DNA of 64,000 nucleotides from Bin5 sp965221345. GTDB lineage: Bacteria; Chloroflexota; Anaerolineae; Caldilineales; Caldilineaceae. Of the stretch, positions 32,949-41,386 are shown piece after piece (positions within the stretch are counted from its first letter, which is position 1; the number at the start of each line of letters is the position of its first letter). The stretch spans positions 2,976,001 to 3,040,000 of the forward strand of contig CBDCSD010000002.1 in assembly GCA_965221345.1 (NCBI GenBank). Reading direction: 5' to 3'. The translations under genes and the position numbers were made by a program. The notes beneath the pieces are model-generated. The model saw only the letters and a list, made by a program, of their open reading frames with translations. It was not told the origin of the DNA and ran no database searches.

Positions 32949-33779
32949 TCACTCATCCAAATTACGCATCACCGCCAAGGGCGTGGCCGCCAGCAAACCG
33001 CCGTCAACCGGCATGATTACGCCGGAAATCCAGCGCGACTCGTCACTCGCAAAATAAAGCGCCGCATACGCTACGTCCCAGGCCGTCCCCTCTGTCCCCA
33101 GCGGCCCGATCTTGCGCCGCCGCTCCCGTTCCTCCGGCGAGAAGCCGGCGGTGAAGGAGGCATGGACGTGCCCGGGCGCAATACAGTTGGCGCGAATGTT
33201 TTGGCGGCCGTGGTGAACTGCCATCAGCTTGGTCAGGGTGGCAAGTCCTCCCTTGGCAACTGAATAGGGAACGTTTATATAGGCGCCTGCCAGCAGCCCG
33301 TCTATCGACGAAATGTTGATGACTGAGCCGCCCCCGCCTTCGGCCATGCGCGGAACCGCGTGCTTACAAACCAGCACCGCGCCCTTCAGATTCACGTCCA
33401 AGGCCACGTTCCAGATCTCTTCGTCAAATTCTGTCACATCGCCGCTGCCGACCGTGCCGGCATTGTTGACAACGATGTCCAGGCTGCCGTAGCGGTTAAC
33501 GCACTCTGCAGCCAATTCCCGGCAATCCTCTTCGCGTGTGATGTCCACAAGAACGACGGAAGCTTCTCCTCCACCTTCTTCGATAACCTGCACAGTCGTT
33601 CCAGCCCTCTCCTCGCTCAAGTCCGCCACCACGACCCGAGCACCCTGTCGCGCAAAAAGGATCGCGGTCGCAAAGCCGATCCCCGGCGCTGAACGACCGC
33701 GCGAACCGGCGCCGGTTACGATCGCCGTCTTGCCAGCCAATCTGTCGCCTTTGGGCGGAAGTTCCGTCTGCTCAATCAA
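32949..33779 (-). CDS. SDR family NAD(P)-dependent oxidoreductase
   Basis: A 276-residue short-chain dehydrogenase with all key motifs: cofactor binding TGAGSRGRSAPGIGFA (a longer glycine loop than usual), NNAGTVG, catalytic Ser in NISSIDG, YSVAK, and IAPGHV. It is probably an oxidase/reductase of a sugar or hydroxy acid in the surrounding catabolic cluster. Its start is ATG 33779. It is on the same strand as the isomerase-like gene upstream, from which it is separated by about 115 bases. Confidence 0.88.
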   Translation of the reverse strand: MIEQTELPPKGDRLAGKTAIVTGAGSRGRSAPGIGFATAILFARQGARVVVADLSEERAGTTVQVIEEGGGEASVVLVDITREEDCRELAAECVNRYGSLDIVVNNAGTVGSGDVTEFDEEIWNVALDVNLKGAVLVCKHAVPRMAEGGGGSVINISSIDGLLAGAYINVPYSVAKGGLATLTKLMAVHHGRQNIRANCIAPGHVHASFTAGFSPEERERRRKIGPLGTEGTAWDVAYAALYFASDESRWISGVIMPVDGGLLAATPLAVMRNLDE

Positions 33780-33895
33780 TGTAGTAGTGCCCCCGCTGGT
33801 TGTATTGATGGGTGGGAGGGGAGGGGGAATTGGGAGGAGTGGCTGCTTTCTGCGATGTTCCGCTCATCTATTCATCGCTCCTGGATTTATGACAG

Positions 33896-34726
33896 TCAGA
33901 TCACGTCCGACAGATAGCGGGCCTTGGCGATTCTAACCACTTCATCCGGATCGCGCCGCCACCAGTTGCGCTCGGAGAATATCTCAACCTCGCGATACCC
34001 ATCGTAGCCCGTCGCCTCCACCAGGCGTCGAATTCGGCGAATGTCGATCACGCCGTCTCCCATCATGCCCCGGTCCAGCCGCAGGTCGGTCGTATTCATC
34101 AGCCAGTCGCATACATGGAAGGAGACGATTCGTCCCGCCGCGCGTTCAAGTTCCTGTTCCATGTCAGGGTCCCACCACACATGGTAAACATCGACGACGA
34201 TGCCCAGTTCCGGGCCGGCCCCCAACAACTCAATCCAATCGTTTGCCTGGCCCAAAGTCGACAGGCAGGAGCGGAACGCGCATATCATTGGGTGCAAGGG
34301 CTCCAATGCGAGCGTAACCCCCGCCCCTTTCGCATGGGGCAGTACTTCGGCCAAGCCCTCCAGGCAGCGCGCGCGGGCGGCAGACAGATGCTTCGATCCC
34401 TCCGGCAGCCCACCGGCCACGAAAACGATACATTCGGCCTCCAGTTCAGCGGCCTCGTCGATGGCCCGCCTGGTCTCCGCCAGGTTGGCTTGAAACCGGC
34501 CTGGATCCGAGTCGGTCAGCAGACCGCCTATGCAGTAACAGGTGACCGTCATCCCGTGGGCGCGCAGCAACCGCCGCGCCTCGGCCACGCCCACCTCCTG
34601 CAGCTTGTCCCGCACAATACCGATCGCATGGACACCGTTGCGGGCATAACCTTCAATCGCCTGGGGCAAGGACCACTGGTGCAGCGTAGTAAACTGGTTG
34701 ATCGCTAGTTTGCTGAAATCGCTCAT
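33896..34726 (-). CDS. Sugar phosphate isomerase/epimerase (xylose-isomerase-like TIM barrel)
   Basis: A 276-residue TIM-barrel protein of the AP endonuclease 2/xylose isomerase-like superfamily. Metal-binding motifs are LALEPLHPM (Glu), VVDVYHVWWDPD (Asp, His), VSFHVCDW (His) and the C-terminal YREVEIFSERNWW (Glu). It probably isomerises or epimerises a keto-sugar. The start is ATG 34726, where homology begins (SDFSKLAINQFTT); the frame is open for another 167 codons upstream, but that part is antisense-like Arg/Gly-rich sequence overlapping the next SDR gene. Confidence 0.86.
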   Translation of the reverse strand: MSDFSKLAINQFTTLHQWSLPQAIEGYARNGVHAIGIVRDKLQEVGVAEARRLLRAHGMTVTCYCIGGLLTDSDPGRFQANLAETRRAIDEAAELEAECIVFVAGGLPEGSKHLSAARARCLEGLAEVLPHAKGAGVTLALEPLHPMICAFRSCLSTLGQANDWIELLGAGPELGIVVDVYHVWWDPDMEQELERAAGRIVSFHVCDWLMNTTDLRLDRGMMGDGVIDIRRIRRLVEATGYDGYREVEIFSERNWWRRDPDEVVRIAKARYLSDVI

Positions 34727-34776
34727 CTGCAACTGCCCCACAGTTTTGCGGCCAATCCGGGGAGTTCTCTGGGAGG

Positions 34777-35520
34777 TCAATAGGTCGCGCGTCCGCCGGA
34801 TACATCGAATACTGCGCCGGTGGCAAAGCTGCACGCGTCGCTGCACAGCCATGCGACCATATCGGCGTTTTCCTCTATCGTTCCGAAGCGCCCCATCGGG
34901 ATCTTGGCGGTTACGGTGGCGATGTACTCCGGCGTCATCTCGTCGAGGAGGTCGGTCTGTACCATCGCCGGGGCAACGCAGTTGACGATGATTCCGCTCT
35001 GGGCCAGCTCTTTGCCCAGCGACTTGGTGAGACCGATCACGCCCGCCTTGGCCGCCGAGTAGGCGCTGGCGTTGGCGTTGCCCTCCTTGCCAGCCACCGA
35101 CGCAATGTTGACGATACGACCGCCTCCCTGTTCCAACATGAACGGAATAACTGCCCGGCAGCAGAGAAACACCGAGGTCAGGTCGGTGGCAATGACCCGG
35201 TCCCAATCCTGCAAGGGGTATTCCCATGTCGAACGCGTTGGCCCGGCAATGCCGGCGTTGTTGACCAGAATGTCAATGACGCCCAACTGGGCAAGCGTAT
35301 CCTGGACGGCCTGCTCTACGCTTGCCGGTTCCGTCACATCGACGGAAAAAGCGGCATCGAACGCATGCCCGTCCTTGGAACTACGCAGGGGATCCGTGTT
35401 CAAGTCCCACACCGCCACAGCCGCGCCTGCGCCGGCCAGCCGCTGCGCGATTCCCAGACCAATGCCCCTTGCCCCGCCGGTGACAACTGCTGTGCGACCG
35501 CTGAAATCATATTGGATCAT
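34777..35520 (-). CDS. SDR family oxidoreductase (FabG-like)
   Basis: A 247-residue short-chain dehydrogenase with TGGARGIG (NAD(P) binding), NNAGIAG, catalytic NIASVAG, YSAAK, and the C-terminal VFDVSGG. Asp after the second strand (AVWDLN) suggests NAD+ preference. The start is ATG 35520, matching the normal beginning of the fold (IQYDFSGRTAVVTGG); a longer in-frame version from 35634 adds an unconserved leader. It is 50 bases upstream of the isomerase gene on the same strand, so probably one operon with it. Confidence 0.9.
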   Translation of the reverse strand: MIQYDFSGRTAVVTGGARGIGLGIAQRLAGAGAAVAVWDLNTDPLRSSKDGHAFDAAFSVDVTEPASVEQAVQDTLAQLGVIDILVNNAGIAGPTRSTWEYPLQDWDRVIATDLTSVFLCCRAVIPFMLEQGGGRIVNIASVAGKEGNANASAYSAAKAGVIGLTKSLGKELAQSGIIVNCVAPAMVQTDLLDEMTPEYIATVTAKIPMGRFGTIEENADMVAWLCSDACSFATGAVFDVSGGRATY

Positions 35521-35939
35521 CTGTGCATTCCTTGACTGGCCCGATACCTGAATTACACCTGTCGGCGGCGGCATCGAAGGCGACCCCGCCGAAATCATAC
35601 AACTCTGTATCCTGTCAATACATTGCCTGTCCACTTATACCCCAAATCGGCGGAAAGTGCTAGGGTGCATCCCATATTGTTGTCCCTCTGCGAACTGCCC
35701 TTTCAACCGACGCAAAAAGGATCCGCTGAACAAGAATCGATCGGTCGCCTGCAATCCTGAAAATCCCCAAATCCTGTAAATCCTGATTCAGACAATGTCC
35801 ACCACAAATCTGGGACAGACCCAGGCGCTACAGAGGAGGTCGACGCGGAGGGGGAACTACTGTAAGATGGGCATTGGTCAATACCTGATTGGTTCAGCTA
35901 AAATGGTGGCAGACCAAGCCGCCGCGCCGGAGCGAATTC

Positions 35940-36986
35940 GTGAGCCACCTTCGTATAATTGTAATCGGGGCCGGTACGATGGGCCGCCGGCACATCGAAT
36001 ACCTCTGCGCCAGCGACGCCTGCCAGTTGGCCGCCGTCTGCGACTCCGATTCAGGGGCGGCCGCACTGGCCGCCAAGCATGAAGTGCCGTTTTTTCACGA
36101 TGCGATCGAGGCGCTGGACCTGGTATCGCCGGACGGCGCCATCATCGCCGCGCCCACGCAATTGCACGAGGAGCTGGCCCTGGCATGTATCCGCCGCGGG
36201 ATCGTGATGCTGGTTGAAAAGCCGGTCACTGCTACCCTCGACGAAGGGCGCCGGTTAGTAGATCAAGCTGCCGCGGCCGATGTGCCCCTATTGGTTGGAC
36301 ACCATAGGCGCTTTCACCCCTGCGTCAGACAGCTGTGGGAACTGGTAAAGGGAGGGGCGATAGGCACTCTAATCGGTGTCTCTCTATTGTGGACGGTGAA
36401 AAAACCGGACGATTACTACGAAATTGAATGGCGCACCCGCGCCGGCGGAGGGCCCGTGCTGATCAATCTCATCCACGAGATCGATACCCTGCGCTACGTC
36501 TGTGGCGAAATTACCAGCGTCTACGCCGCCACCAGTTCCGAGACCCGGGGCTTCGAGGTGGAGGACACTGCGGCAATCACTCTTAGCTTTGCCGGCGGCG
36601 TCGTTGGCTCGATCTTTCTTTCCGACGCGACACCGTCCCCCTGGTCCTACGAGCTGACGATGTTCGAGAATCCATCCTATGCCCATGTGGCTGAAAACTG
36701 CGCCTTCTTTTTTGGCACGGAAGGTTCGCTCGCCTTCCCCAAGATGGAGTTGTGGCGCTACCCCTCCAACGGCAACGCCGGCTGGGAGCATCCACTCGAA
36801 CGGGAACTGCGGGCGCCGGCAGATGCCGACCCACTGGCGGCGCAACTTGCCCATTTCTGCCGGGTCATAAAGAGGGAAGAGGCGCCTCTGGTCAGCGGCG
36901 AAGAGGGCGTGCGAACCCTTGCGGCAACCCAGGCCGTCCTTACCTCCGGGCGTGAGAAAAGGCCGGTTGTGTTGCGGCCCGGTTGA
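35940..36986 (+). CDS. Gfo/Idh/MocA family oxidoreductase
   Basis: A 348-residue NAD(P)-dependent dehydrogenase of sugars or inositols. The Rossmann motif is VIGAGTMGRRH; the EKPVTATLDEG motif carries the catalytic Lys; GHHRRFHP and NLIHEIDTLRYVCG (substrate domain His/Asp) follow. The start chosen is GTG 35940 with GGAG 9 bases upstream; TTG 35889 in frame is possible but lies in non-homologous sequence. Four genes further right are a hydratase and a dioxygenase on the same strand, so this may start a short operon. Confidence 0.85.
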   Translation: MSHLRIIVIGAGTMGRRHIEYLCASDACQLAAVCDSDSGAAALAAKHEVPFFHDAIEALDLVSPDGAIIAAPTQLHEELALACIRRGIVMLVEKPVTATLDEGRRLVDQAAAADVPLLVGHHRRFHPCVRQLWELVKGGAIGTLIGVSLLWTVKKPDDYYEIEWRTRAGGGPVLINLIHEIDTLRYVCGEITSVYAATSSETRGFEVEDTAAITLSFAGGVVGSIFLSDATPSPWSYELTMFENPSYAHVAENCAFFFGTEGSLAFPKMELWRYPSNGNAGWEHPLERELRAPADADPLAAQLAHFCRVIKREEAPLVSGEEGVRTLAATQAVLTSGREKRPVVLRPG

Positions 36987-37105
36987 GCAGTCCCGTCGGG
37001 GACATCGGGTCCTGTCACCTGCTTGGTGACTTGAATCAATGGATTCCACCCACCTGGACAACCGCCAACTGTTTCGCGGAGATGTAATGCAGTAGGAGGG
37101 ACAAG

Positions 37106-37540
37106 GTGAGCAGTTTCTACGTGGATATTGGTGACAGCGTATCGTTCAGTAAGACGGTCGGTGAGAGCGACGTCTATCTCTTCGCCGGCATCACTGGCGA
37201 CCTGGCGCCCAACCATGTCGACGAAGAGTATATGAAGCGCTCCAGCTACGGCGGCCGTATTGCCCATGGTGCGCTGCTGATCGGTTACATGTCCACAGCC
37301 TCATCCATGGCGATTGCCGACTCCCGCAGCAACGCGGAGGAGACGCCGGTTTCGCTGGGCTACGACCGCATTCGATTTCTGGCGCCGGTCTCTCTGGGAG
37401 ACACGATCACCGTTCACTACCAGATCGTTAGTATTGACGAACAGCGAAGACGCTCCGTAGCCGATATCCGTGTCATCAATCAGTCCGGGCAATTGGTTGC
37501 CGTAGCCCAACATATCCTCAAATGGGTGACAAACAGGTAG
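37106..37540 (+). CDS. MaoC-like dehydratase/hydratase
   Basis: A 144-residue hot-dog-fold protein. The R-specific enoyl-CoA hydratase motif is present: FAGITGDLAPNHVDEEYMKR (Asp and His) then GRIAHGALLIGYMS. It probably hydrates an enoyl-CoA or a related dehydrated acid. The start is GTG 37106 with GTAGGAGGG 6-14 bases upstream, a strong site. The PhyH-like dioxygenase begins 16 bases after its stop. Confidence 0.87.
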   Translation: MSSFYVDIGDSVSFSKTVGESDVYLFAGITGDLAPNHVDEEYMKRSSYGGRIAHGALLIGYMSTASSMAIADSRSNAEETPVSLGYDRIRFLAPVSLGDTITVHYQIVSIDEQRRRSVADIRVINQSGQLVAVAQHILKWVTNR

Positions 37541-37556
37541 CGAAGGGGAAGGGACC

Positions 37557-38300
37557 ATGAATCAACAACGGCGAGAGCAGTTCGCGGAAACCGCAGTTCA
37601 TAATCTGGGCCAGGTCTTTCAGGGCGAGGAGTTGGACGCCCTGCGCAGTCTGTTCGACACCGATCGCACTAACTTCAGGTATTTTTGGCACGATTACGGC
37701 CATCATCAATACGTCAACTACGACGCACTTGTCACCACCCCGCGCTTCGACGAACTGATCCGCCATCCCCGCATCTTGCCCGTAATCGAAGACCTGATGG
37801 GCGGCCCGGTCTGTTTCGGCGAGATCGGCCTACGCTATATGGGCCCCTACGACGGTCAACTCCATCGGCAATGGCATCGAGACAAGCCGCACTGGCCGGA
37901 GCATCCCTTGCGGATGGACTACATACAGTTGATGGTCTATCTAACCGACGTGGATGAGAGCACCCACTGCATTTCGTTTTCGCCGGAGTCGGTCAACCAG
38001 CCGATGCTCGCGGAAAAACAGGATCAGTTGGACCGCGGCGGCGTCTACGATCTGCACGGACCGGCCGGGACCTGCGCCCTGTTCAATGTGGCTGCATTGC
38101 ATACTGCCACAACCCGCCCTACCACCTCCGAACGCAAGACGGTCCAGATCTACTACGGCCACCGCGATCGTGCGCCCCTATCTGACGATTCTGGCATACC
38201 CGCCACACTGTGGCGGGATCACTCTGACGCCGAAACGCGGGCCTTCTACGGTGTACTGAACCAGCGCACCAAGATTTACATGGCCGCGTTTGGAAGCTGA
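37557..38300 (+). CDS. Phytanoyl-CoA dioxygenase (PhyH) family protein
   Basis: A 247-residue cupin-fold Fe(II)/2-oxoglutarate oxygenase. HxD is HRD in QWHRDKPHW; the distal His and the 2-oxoglutarate Arg are in LHTATTRPTTSERKT. It should hydroxylate a small-molecule substrate with 2-oxoglutarate and O2. SD GAAGGGAAGGGA precedes the ATG. It follows the MaoC-like gene and faces a convergent Gfo/Idh/MocA gene 11 bases away. Confidence 0.86.
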   Translation: MNQQRREQFAETAVHNLGQVFQGEELDALRSLFDTDRTNFRYFWHDYGHHQYVNYDALVTTPRFDELIRHPRILPVIEDLMGGPVCFGEIGLRYMGPYDGQLHRQWHRDKPHWPEHPLRMDYIQLMVYLTDVDESTHCISFSPESVNQPMLAEKQDQLDRGGVYDLHGPAGTCALFNVAALHTATTRPTTSERKTVQIYYGHRDRAPLSDDSGIPATLWRDHSDAETRAFYGVLNQRTKIYMAAFGS

Positions 38301-38311
38301 ACAGGCCGACC

Positions 38312-39418
38312 TCAGACCGGACTGACTTCGCGACAACGCTCCAGAATCTCCACCTGGCGCCGCACACTGGCCGCGGATATCGCCGCCGGTTCCCCCGTCC
38401 GGATCGTAGTGAAAATGTCTTCGTAAAGAGAGAACATGCCCGTAAAGAAGCTGAACTCGGGTGTGAAAATTTCTTCTTTCCACGGTAACGTTTCACTGTT
38501 GTAGCTGCGATCCGGCGTCGGCTTCGTGTCCAACACCAGTGGCGGCGCTTCCTCCGGGTCGAAGTATTTCCAGCGAATCTCTCGCCGGTCTGCGCTTACG
38601 AGCGTTCCCTGCGTTCCCATGACAAGCCACGCGTCCTGGGGATAGGCGCAGCAGTTCGTCATCTCCACGTCGATAACGGGGCCGTCGTTCGGTTTGATGA
38701 CCAACTTGACATGGCTCTCTGCGTCCCCTGCGAATAGGGGTGTCGTCTCCATCTGGCAAAAGATCTCCGGATTGGGATCGTCGAAAAAGTGAATTGCCCA
38801 ATCGATGGAATGTGCGCCCTTGTTGTTCAGATCGCCGCCGCCGTATCGCTTGAGCGTCTGCCAGTCCCAGCGTCTGCGAAAGCCGTTGCCAGTGATTCGC
38901 ATCTGCACGACGCGGCCCAACACACCAGAATCGACAACCTCCTTTACCTTCAGGAAATCTGTATGATAGCGATAGTTCTGGTTGACGGTCAGAAGCATCC
39001 CGGTCTCTTCGGCGACAGCGATCATCTCGTCTACACCTTCCAACGTCGGGGCCATCGGTTTCTCGACAATGACATGCTTGCCCGCTCGCAACGCCGCCGA
39101 AACGTCGCTCACGTGCAGCTGGCTGGGCGTTGCAACGACGAGCAGCTCAACCGCCTTGTCAGCGATGATCTCGTCTATGCTCGAGTAGGCCAGGCAGTCG
39201 AACCGGTCGATCGCCTCCTCCTGGCGGACGGGGTCGGGATCACATACAGCCGCGACTCGGAATTTCTCACCGATCTGGGCCAAAACGTTGGCATGGATGC
39301 CCCAGCCGCTTCGACCCAATCCGCTGATGCCTATCCGCAGCGGCTCATCGGAAGTTCCATTCTGTTGTCCGTCTGTCGTCCCTGGTCGATTCGTTGCCTT
39401 TGACTCTGACTCTGCCAT
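38312..39418 (-). CDS. Gfo/Idh/MocA family oxidoreductase
   Basis: A 368-residue dehydrogenase. The Rossmann region is GISGLGRSGWGIHANVL, preceded by a polar ~25-residue N-terminal tail; the catalytic motif EKPMAPTLEG and the downstream NNKGAHSIDWAIHFF motif are intact. It is a paralogue of 35940-36986 on the opposite strand, with low visible similarity outside the motifs. The substrate is unknown; sugar or inositol metabolism fits the neighbours. Its upstream region is the divergent gap before the selenoprotein gene. Confidence 0.87.
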   Translation of the reverse strand: MAESESKATNRPGTTDGQQNGTSDEPLRIGISGLGRSGWGIHANVLAQIGEKFRVAAVCDPDPVRQEEAIDRFDCLAYSSIDEIIADKAVELLVVATPSQLHVSDVSAALRAGKHVIVEKPMAPTLEGVDEMIAVAEETGMLLTVNQNYRYHTDFLKVKEVVDSGVLGRVVQMRITGNGFRRRWDWQTLKRYGGGDLNNKGAHSIDWAIHFFDDPNPEIFCQMETTPLFAGDAESHVKLVIKPNDGPVIDVEMTNCCAYPQDAWLVMGTQGTLVSADRREIRWKYFDPEEAPPLVLDTKPTPDRSYNSETLPWKEEIFTPEFSFFTGMFSLYEDIFTTIRTGEPAAISAASVRRQVEILERCREVSPV

Positions 39419-39832
39419 TTCAATTTCCTTTCTGCGAGAAATCTGTACGCTGATACAGCCCGCCCAAGTTCGGGAGCGACCGCGTCATTTGGTCTGGATA
39501 AGGAAGGATGCCACAGGTACGAAACACGGGCGGCAGCCAGCATAAGCATATCAGAAAGCACAGCGAATGAGTAACGAATGCGCCCTCGCGTTTGCATCCC
39601 GAAGGTCAACCAGGCGTTCCTGGCGCCGGGAGCTTTTCGTCCCGCCCCTTTCCTGTTTCAGATTCTCGAAAGAATACGGACACAAGCAGCGCCCCCAAAC
39701 AGATGATGAGGTCTTACGCTAGTGCGAATCAGGATGTGTAGGATATAATCCAGGCGCGGCTGAATCGAAAGGTGTAACTGACATCGTTGCCTTCGGTCGC
39801 GGCCCCTGGTGGCCGCATTAGACATAGCGCCG
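39419..39832. other. Divergent intergenic region with a possible promoter
   Basis: About 410 bases between divergent genes. TATAAT at 39744-39749 (plus strand) is a candidate -10 for the radical SAM gene, but the -35 is weak. No small gene is recognisable. Confidence 0.45.
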
Positions 39833-41377
39833 ATGAAATTCTCAACTCTATTGCTCTCCTGCTACGAACTTGGTCACCAGCCTCTCAACCTGGCTTGGCC
39901 GCTGGCCGCCCTGCGTGCCTCCGACCTTGACGCGTCAACCGCGGACCTGTCTGTGGAAGCCTTGCCGGCGCACCAATTGTCAAGCGCCGGTCTGATCGCC
40001 TTCTCCGTGCCAATGCATACAGCCCTGCGCATCGGTGTAGATGCAGCCCGGCAGGCTCGCGCGGCAAATCCCAAGGCGCATTTCTGCTTCTTCGGGCTGT
40101 ACGCCTGGCTCAACCGCGGTTACCTGCTGCAGAACGGGAACGGTGAGAGAGCGATTGCCGATTCGGTTGTAGCTGGGGAAGCGGAGTCTGTCCTGGTCGA
40201 CCTGGCGCAGGCTCTCGCCGCAGGCCAATCACCGTCAAATGTGCCAGGGCTTACTACGCTGCACCATGAATCATCGCCCAGTCTGGCCCGGTTGGCCCTG
40301 CCGCTGCCAGATCGAACTACCTTGCCGTCCCTGGACGAATACGCCCACTATGTGCCCGAGTCTGCCCCGGAGTCAGGTAACCAGGTAGATAACTACCGCG
40401 CAACCGCGGAAGATTCTGTAGCCTACCCTGCTGGCTACGTAGAGGCCAGCCGCGGCTGTTTGCACACCTGCCGCCACTGCCCGGTTGTGCCGGTCTACCG
40501 TGGTCGCTTCTTCGTTGTACCGGTCGAGACCGTTCTAGCCGATATCGCCCAGCAAGTTGAGAAAGGCGCACGTCATATCACATTTGGCGATCCCGATTTT
40601 CTGAACGGGCCAGGCCATGCCCGCAAGGTAGCCCAGGCCCTGCATAGTGCCTTCCCCCAGGTGAGCTTCAATTTTACGGCGAAGGTAGAACACATTCTGG
40701 AACATCGGCAGCTTATGCCGGACCTCGCAAAATGTGGCGCATCTTTCATCGTCTCGGCCTTCGAATCAACCAGCGAACGCGTGCTCTCCCGTCTGCAAAA
40801 GGGCCACACCCGCCAACAAATGGAGGACGCGATTGCCGTTGTGAACGAGGCCGGTGTCTCGATCCAGCCTACCTGGATGCCTTTTACGCCCTGGACCAGC
40901 TTGGACGACTACCTTTTCATGCTGCACTGGATTCGGAGCCAGCGACTGATACCGCACGTGCCGGCCGTCCAACTCTCGATTCGAATGCTGGTCCCGCCGG
41001 GGAGCGCCCTGCTTACCGACGATGACGCCCATGAATGGCAGGGTACCCTCGACGCGGCCAACTTCACCTACCGCTGGCTGCACCCGGACCCCCGCATGGA
41101 CGTGCTCCAACGGAAGGTTGCCAAAATCGCCGAATTGGCAGGCCAAGACGAAGCCGAAGCCCCGTCTGGCGACAGTGAAAGGAACTTGCCGGTCCCTGCT
41201 GGAGAAAGAGCCAATCCCTATGCCATCTTTCACCAAATCGAATGCGCCGCCTACAAATCTGCGGGTCGCCTTGCACCAGACTTGCCAACTCCTTCCTCCT
41301 ACATTCCCCGGCCGCCGCGCCTTACCGAACACTGGTTTTGTTGAGCGGAGCCTACCGCCGGCCAGTTGGTCGGCTGA
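39833..41377 (+). CDS. Radical SAM protein with CUAEP tail; probable selenoprotein
   Basis: A B12-binding-like N-terminal region (~1-140; LSCYELGHQPLNLAWPLAAL in part) is followed by a radical SAM core with the cluster motif CLHTCRHC (Cx3Cx2C) and FGDPDFLNGPGHA. The frame reaches TGA at 41342-41344 directly after Cys (WFC). Read as selenocysteine, it continues AEPTAGQLVG to TGA 41375-41377, giving Cys-Sec-Ala-Glu-Pro. As I recall, this is the tail that defines the 'CUAEP/CCAEP-tail radical SAM (seleno)protein' family; the name was not checked. A stem-loop suited to a bacterial SECIS follows the TGA. The protein is 514 aa with Sec at 504. The start ATG 39833 is chosen where homology-like sequence begins; GTG 39809 is possible. 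The function of the family is not known to me. Confidence 0.82.
41357..41374 (+). promoter_or_regulatory. Candidate bacterial SECIS element
   Basis: GCCGGCC (41357-41363) pairs with GGTCGGC (41368-41374), one G-U pair, around the loop AGTT. The loop G (41365) is about 20 bases after the TGA at 41342-41344 and is the second loop base, the usual geometry for SelB-bound SECIS elements in bacteria. It lies inside the coding extension. Confidence 0.65.
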
Positions 41378-41386
41378 ACCGGGCCC

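Noticed and set aside
34727..35227. A 167-codon N-terminal extension of the sugar isomerase gene
   Set aside because: The extension is Arg/Gly/Gln-rich and lies opposite the frame of the neighbouring SDR gene; the TIM-barrel homology begins at the ATG at 34726.
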